Source: Ilex aquifolium (lineage: Eukaryota > Streptophyta > Magnoliopsida > Aquifoliales > Aquifoliaceae). Taken from it: DNA of 64,000 bases. Shown here piece after piece: positions 58,440 to 64,000 of this stretch (position 1 is the stretch's first letter; each line of letters starts with the position of its first letter). Both the position numbers and the translations under genes were made by a program. The notes beneath the pieces were generated by a model. The model searched no databases and had not been told where the DNA came from. It saw only the letters and a program-made list of their open reading frames with translations. Location: the NCBI GenBank assembly GCA_951799425.1, contig OX637392.1:54027093-54091092 (forward strand). Reading direction: 5' to 3'.

Positions 58440-60970
58440 ATATCATTTTAATTGAATGTCAATTTGATAAATTGAATATTAATTTGATGAAATTGAATTT
58501 CAATTTGATAAATCGAATGTTAATTTAATGAAATTAAAAATCGATTTGATGGAATTACATGTTAATTTGATGAAATTGAATGTCAATTTAATAAATTGAA
58601 TGTTAATTTGTTGAAATTGAATGTCAATTTGATAAATCGAAAGTTAATTTAATGAAATTGAAAGTCGATTTGATAAAATTATATGTTAATATGATGAAAT
58701 TGAATGTCAATTTAATAAATTGAATGTTAATTTGATGAAATTGAATGTTAATTTGATAAATCGAATGTTAATTTAATGAAATTGAAAGTCGATTTGATGA
58801 AATTACATGTTAATTTGATGAAATTGAATATCCATTTCATAAATTGAATGTTAATTTGATGAAATTGAATGTCAATTTGATAAATTGAATGTTAATTTAA
58901 TGAAATTGAAAGTCTATTTGATGAAATTACATGTTAATTTGATGAAATTGAATGTTAATTTGATAATTTGAATGTTAATTTAATGAAATTGAAGGTCTAT
59001 TTGATGAAATTACATGTTAATTTGATGAAATTGAATGTTAATTTGATAATTTGAATGTTAATTTGATAAATTGGGTGTTAATTTAATGAAATTGAAAGTC
59101 GATTTGATGAAATTACATGTTAATTTGATGAAATTGAATATCCATTTTATAAATTGAATGTTAATTTGATGAAATTGAATGTCAATTTGATAAGTCAAAT
59201 GTCAATTTAATGAAATTGAATGTCGATTTGATGAAATTATATGTTAATTTGATGAAATTGAATGTCGATTTAATCAATTGAATGTTAATTTGATGAAATT
59301 GAATGTCAATTTGATAAATTGAATATTAATTTAATGAATTTGAAAGTCGATTTGATGAAATTACATGTTAATTTGATGAAATTGAATGTTAATTTGATAA
59401 TTTGAATGTTAATTTGATGAATTGGGTGTTAATTTAATGAAATTGAAAGTTTATTTGATTACTTTAAATGTTTAATTGAATGTTAATTTGATAAATTGAA
59501 TGTTAATTTGATGAAATTGAATGTTAATTTAATGAACTTGAAAGTCGATTTGATGAAGTTACATGTGAATTTGATGAAATTGAATGTCCATTTAATAAAT
59601 TGAATGTCAATTTGATAAATTGAATTTTAATTTAATGAAATTGAAAGTCGATTTGATGAAATTACATGTTAATTTGATGAAATTGAATGTCAATTTAATA
59701 AATTGAATGTTAATTTGATGCAAATGAATGTCAATTTGAGAAATTGAATGTCAATTTTATAAATTGAATGTTCATTTAATGAAATTCAAAGTCGATTTGA
59801 TGAAATTACATGTTAATTTGATGAAATTGAATGTTAATTTGATAATTTGAATGTTAATTTGATGAATTGGGTGTTAATTTAATGAAATTGAAAGTTTATT
59901 TGATTACTTTAAATGTTTAATTGAATGTTAATTTGATAAATTTAATGTTAATTTGATGAAATTGAATGTCAATTTGATAAATTGAATGTTAATTTAATGA
60001 AGTTGAAAGTCGATTTGATGAAATTACATGTTAATTTGATGAAATTAAATGTCAATTTGAGAAATTAAATGTTAATTTGATGAAATTGAATGTCAATTTG
60101 AGAAATTGAATGTTAATTTGATGAAATTGAATGTCAATTTGATAAATCGAATGTTAATTTAAAGAAACTGAAAGTCGATTTGATGAAATTACATGTTAAT
60201 ATGATGAAATTTAATGTCCATTTCATAAATTGTATGTTAATTTGATGAAATTGAATGTCCATTTCATAAATTGAATGTTAATTTGATGAAATTGAATGTC
60301 AATTTGATAAATTGAAAGTCGATTTGATGAAATTACATGTTAATTCGATTAATTGAATGCTAATTTTGTTTTAATTTGATAAATTAAATTTTAATTGAAT
60401 GAAGTTACATGTTAATTTGGTGTTGATTTGATAAATTACATGTTAATTTGATGAAATTGAATGCCAATTGGTTAAATTTGAATGTTAATTTGGTTTTAAT
60501 TTTATAAATTAAATTTTAATTGAATGAAATTACATGTTAATTTGATGAAATTGAGTGTTAATTGAATGAAATTGAAAGTTTATTTGATTAGTTTAATGTT
60601 AACTACTTGAATCTGAATGTTAATTCGATTAATTGAATGTTGATTTTGTTTTAATTTGATAAATTAAATTTTAATTGAATGAAGTTACATGTTAATTTGG
60701 TGTTGATTTGATAAATTACATGTTAATTTGATGAAATTGAATGTCAATTTGTTAAATTTGAATGTTAATTTGATAATTTGAATGTTAATTTGATGAATTG
60801 AGTGTTAATTGAAAGAAATTGAAAGTTTATTTGATTAATTTAATGTTAACTAGTTGAATATGAATGTTAATTTTATAATTTGAACGTTAATTTGTTGAAT
60901 TGAGTGTTTATTGAATGAAAATTGAAAGTTTATTTGACTAATTTAATGTTAACTAGTTGAATTTGAGAAA
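58440..60970. repeat. ~2.5-kb minisatellite of 20/21-bp units with higher-order structure
   Basis: The basic unit resembles TTGATGAAATTGAATGTTAAT, with variants TTGATAAATTGAATGTCAAT, TTAATGAAATTGAAAGTCGA and TTGATGAAATTACATGTTAAT. The variants recur in a preferred order, giving a higher-order repeat of about six units (about 120 bp), especially at 58440-60350. Towards the right end (60350-60970) units become longer and less regular, with TGGTTTTAATTT-type insertions. It has no stable open frame. Confidence 0.95.
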
Positions 60971-61262
60971 GAAGGAAGATGAAATATTAATATTATTCAC
61001 GACGTTTTTATAAATCGACGAAGAATTCAAAATTTTATTTTTGAATTAAATAAAATTCTTATTTTGCGACGTTTTTTATTCGTCGCAGATTGTAATTTTT
61101 TGTAATTTTAAATTAGACTTAAAATATTAATCGCGACGTTTTTTAAAAAACGTCGCTAAAAATTAATTCCCTCTCATTTTTTTTGGCGCTAAAAAGGGCG
61201 GTAATTGAAATTTTAATATTAATATTATTGGCGACGTTTTTATAAAACGTCGCAGAAGTCAA

Positions 61263-61560
61263 TTAAGTGAAAATATGCCTATCTACCCACATCTGCCTCG
61301 CTCAGACTCGCCAGAGTCTCGCCTCTCTCTCTGCCTCGCCCAACTCCCAATCTTCTCACTCGTCCAAATCTTCTCACTCGTCTCTCAGTCTCTCTCCCTC
61401 TCTATACTTTTCCCAACCTTTAATCTCTCTCTTTCTTCACAAATTGTCCAACACCAGTACGAAAACCATCAATTTCCATCAGTTACTCCAACACCTCTTC
61501 TCTGGCTTGGGTGAAAAGGAGTGACTATGGCTGATTTCGCAGACTTGATTCTGCTCTCAT
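61263..61560. other. CT-rich segment between the CACTA-type array and the promoter
   Basis: Sharp change from AT-rich arrays to pyrimidine-rich DNA (CTCGCCTCTCTCTCTGCC, a repeated AATCTTCTCACTCGTC). An 85-codon open frame from 61267 is Ser/Leu-rich and composition-driven; I do not call it a gene. Such CT-rich DNA is common in plant promoters and 5' leaders. Confidence 0.5.
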
Positions 61561-61607
61561 CTCTCACCTCAAGTGTCTGTTTGGAGTAAAGGCCACAGTT
61601 GTTCGCC

Positions 61608-61618
61608 TATATAAACCC
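61608..61618 (+). promoter_or_regulatory. Candidate TATA box
   Basis: CTATATAAACC lies about 30 bp upstream of a pyrimidine-rich initiation region (CGACTTCTTCTTCAGC) and 40 bp upstream of a short exon with a consensus donor. Position and sequence fit a plant RNA polymerase II core promoter. Confidence 0.6.
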
Positions 61619-61639
61619 CTCACCGACTTCTTCTTCAGC

Positions 61640-61658
61640 GTTTCCAGATCTTCACGAG
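61640..61658 (+). other. Candidate first (5' UTR) exon end with splice donor
   Basis: The sequence TCACGAG|GTAAGTTG gives a strong GT donor at 61659-61660. The start is inferred from the TATA box and is uncertain by about 10 bases. No ATG lies between the TATA box and the donor, so this exon would be untranslated. A possible acceptor TTTTGCAG|ATTG ends near 61728. Confidence 0.5.
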
Positions 61659-61659
61659 G

Positions 61660-63273
61660 TAAGTTGTGTTCTTCTTCAACCAATTGAATTTATGTACGCA
61701 TATTTCCATGTGTTTGTATTTTGCAGATTGTGTTCGCCTATCGCATGTTTCCTTTTCGGTTCTTGATTTATTGTTTTTCGGTTTTTGTTGGAGGCGGCTG
61801 TGTGGTGGGGCTGGTGGGTCAAGGATGTATGAATTTCTCGGTTTTCTTGGGTGGGTTATAGCAGCGGTTTGGAAGAGGGCTGGTGGGTTTTCTTGATTTT
61901 TCGATTTCACTTAGAGGCAGTGGGGTTGGGTGTTTTCATCATTATGGTTGAGGGAGGAGGGATTTCTTGGGTGATTTCTCGGTTTTCTTGGGTTTTCTAG
62001 ATATGTCTTTGAAAAAGTATCTTTTTAGATGCCTGGAATATAAATTAGTTTTGAACATGAAAAAATAAGTTGCAACATAGACTTTGGGTAGAAGCATTTG
62101 GATCTAGCTCTATCAAACATGAGGCACCTTAAAAGGGCACTAGGGACTGATTTTCACAATGTGCAAAAGATCTGAGAGCTAACAATTGAAAAAGAAATAT
62201 AGGTTATTGAATTCTGAATTAAATGGATAAGTGGGTGAGAGTAAAATGGAGTAATCAATGCCCAGGAAGTTGGGTTAGTGATGAGGAGAATATTTGGAGA
62301 ACAGTGAGAAATCATGGTGAGTGAAGATGCCAGCTAGCTGGGCTGAGACCCTTGGTAGACATTAGAGTGACTTGGGATCAGCTGTTTTTTGTTCTGACGA
62401 TCATAGGTGGAGAGAATGATATGATGTTGTCTGGCCCAGCCTTTGACAAAAAGGAAAGGTTATGGTGATTCATTTTTTGAGTATAAAGCATTAATTATTC
62501 AATTTAGTAGTGACTTAGTTCTGTCAACAGGTTTCCTTGGCATCACCAGGAAAACTGTGTGGTGTCCATTGTATGAATGAGCTAGGTTGTATTGGTGGTG
62601 GTGGAAATGAGGATTTGGTGTGAGGAAACTGGGTCTGGGACACTGAAGTTGGAATGAGGAACTCCAGAATCAGTATACCTTGAAGTTGTCCTTGATATCA
62701 TGCAACTTTACCTTCTATTGACTTATTAGGATCATGTGTGACTTGTATGTGTTGGTAAACCATTATTGTGAGTTCTCTCTGTTCTTCTTTACTTTGTGTT
62801 CAATGGTTACACTTAAAAGCAGCGTGCTAAAACTGAATTATATAGATGAGGGGCCCCAAACAGGGAAATCAAATAAAGCTTGGTGGGCCTTGAATTGGGA
62901 ACCTTTCTGTTTGTGCCATTTGGCAAGAAGTCATCCGGTAGTTAGTGGAACAAAAATGATGCACATCAGTATATCGAGTAGTATTGACTGAGAATAGAAA
63001 TCATCACTTTAAAACAGTTCTCTAACATTTGTTATTTTTCTACACATATTGACAACTGGTTTCTAACTTGTCAGGCTGTAAAATAGTTTTAGAAATTAGC
63101 TTCTTTGTTTTGGACAAGAGTAACAAGCATCATTGTTTTTGCATTGTAGCATATGGCTATACTGTAATCACTGAAGCAATGGATTATTTCCTATGCTAAG
63201 ATTTTGTGCTTTTTGATGTTTTACAATGTCAGTGATAGGTGACTTAGAGTACCGTGCTTTTTTTCTGGTTTAG
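61660..63273 (+). other. Probable intron(s) of the unrecognised gene
   Basis: 1.6 kb of AT-moderate sequence with no strong coding stretch. A possible small exon after TTTTGCAG at 61728 (from ATTGTGTTCGCC, reading into TTGGAGGCGGCTG) cannot be confirmed. The rest shows no repeats I recognise. Confidence 0.4.
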
Positions 63274-63365
63274 GCATTTGAATACAAGAAGCTGTTGCTG
63301 GATTACAACCGAGAGTTTCGAAGAGCTACACATGACACCATGACTGATCTTGTCAGCGCTATTCG
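63274..63365 (+). CDS. 92-bp internal coding exon of an unrecognised gene
   Basis: Bounded by GGTTTAG|GC and TTCG|GTTTGT. The frame open throughout gives [20 protein letters not shown] followed by [11 protein letters not shown], ending in phase 2. It looks like a charged amphipathic helix, and its composition is clearly protein-like compared with its surroundings. I do not recognise the family. The next exon is not evident before 64000, so the gene must continue beyond the window if it is real. Its position next to a CACTA-type terminus means it could be a host gene neighbouring the element or a fragment captured by it. Confidence 0.55.
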
Positions 63366-64000
63366 GTTTGTGCTTATTAGTACTATAACAATGCATCCTT
63401 ATTCCTGTTGCCCCGTTGTACATGACAAACTGGTCATATAGTGGTTGTGAAGGATAACTCCTCTCTCTGTATGCTTTGATTAATATCTGCTTTACATCAT
63501 GTAGATATGTCACGGGGGTTTGCTTGTGTGCATGTTTTCTTGAATGTCTGGGTCCTTATCCTGTGAGTGAATAATGTGCTTAATAATAAAATTAGGTTTT
63601 GTGGATGCCATTTGTGATGGCATCTCTACACTGCTCGTAACACACTAGCTGACTTCTTTCACTTGCATATGAAGACAGTTGTTTTAGCTGATTAACTCCT
63701 ACAGTATTTCATCATACTTGGCAAATAACAAATATTATTTTTAGGCAAATGTGCCTTTCTCATTATTTAATTTTCTTTGGGAATGCAACTTTCTTATTAT
63801 TTTTATTTCGGGAGAAGGTGCCTGTCTGGTAGTTTGTGAAACATGGATACTTTGTGTAGGTCAATGTATTCATATTGGATACCATGTCAGATACGATATT
63901 CGTCGGATACTTGAGAATAAGCATCAAATACACATTTGACATATCCACAAATTAATCATTTATTTATTTATTTTGGATACATATTGGACACTTATTACAC
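63366..64000. other. Non-coding tail of the window
   Basis: AT-rich, with no convincing further exon. It probably belongs to the intron after the 92-bp exon. Confidence 0.4.

Larger units (their letters stand above)
57003..61262. mobile_element. Left terminal part of a CACTA-type element with hairpin and minisatellite arrays
   Basis: It opens with CACTACAACAAAAAGC, a plant CACTA-type terminus, immediately followed by TTTGCGACG-type subterminal motifs. Two arrays (listed separately) fill the next 4 kb, and GCGACG/CGTCGC motifs reappear at 61010-61255. No matching right terminus is seen before 64000. It is therefore either a large element running off the window or a truncated one. No transposase-like frame is visible inside. 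Confidence 0.7.

Noticed and set aside
61267-61524. 85-codon Ser/Leu-rich ORF after the CACTA-type arrays
   Set aside because: Pyrimidine-rich DNA keeps two frames open; no conserved feature. More likely promoter or leader DNA.

Overview
This is a window of nuclear DNA from a flowering plant, most likely a eudicot; the species cannot be named from the sequence. The evidence is spliced glutamate-receptor-like (GLR) genes, a LINE with DUF4283-type ORF1 and RNase H, Ty3/gypsy remnants, CACTA, hAT and MULE-type elements, a tRNA-derived SINE, and AT-rich spacers with dinucleotide repeats. There are no operons, bacterial genes or CRISPR arrays.

Layout. 1-7.45 kb holds a decayed Ty3/gypsy polyprotein (minus strand), a gag-like coiled-coil remnant broken at a G-run, and a two-LTR element (3785-7453) with no intact coding capacity. 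7.45-15.4 kb is flank of GLR copy A, split by a complete 6.8-kb LINE with an 11-bp target-site duplication (TSD). 15.5-23.6 kb is GLR-A (minus strand), a pseudogene with one nonsense codon, one frameshift and an inserted segment that could be spliced as a new intron. 24-35.7 kb is the duplicated upstream region plus several copies of a ~1.6-kb spacer unit; one copy carries a hAT element with a 2.67-kb solo LTR nested inside it, another a separate 0.82-kb solo LTR. 36.6-38.7 kb is GLR-C (minus), reduced to its last two exons. 39-43 kb holds a hAT MITE, a GTG-rich repeat and a 787-bp hAT element. 44.4-49.6 kb is GLR-B (minus), the only GLR with a complete reading frame: five exons, 908 predicted residues. 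50-57 kb holds a SINE, a CACTA element, a LINE RNase H fragment and another LTR element. 57.0-61.3 kb starts with a CACTA-type terminus, followed by an array of about 17 palindromic GCGACG hairpins and then 2.5 kb of ~20/21-bp repeats. 61.5-64 kb holds a TATA box, a 5' exon with a strong splice donor and a 92-bp internal coding exon of an unrecognised gene that continues beyond the window.

How it fits together. The repeated order GLR - upstream block - spacer unit shows that the locus is a tandem GLR array with three visible members. Transposons inserted into individual copies later, and the sister copies preserve the empty sites. Only GLR-B looks able to make a receptor: signal peptide, amino-terminal domain, split ligand-binding domain, M1, pore, M3 and M4. 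All calls are by eye; homology percentages and expression were not measured.
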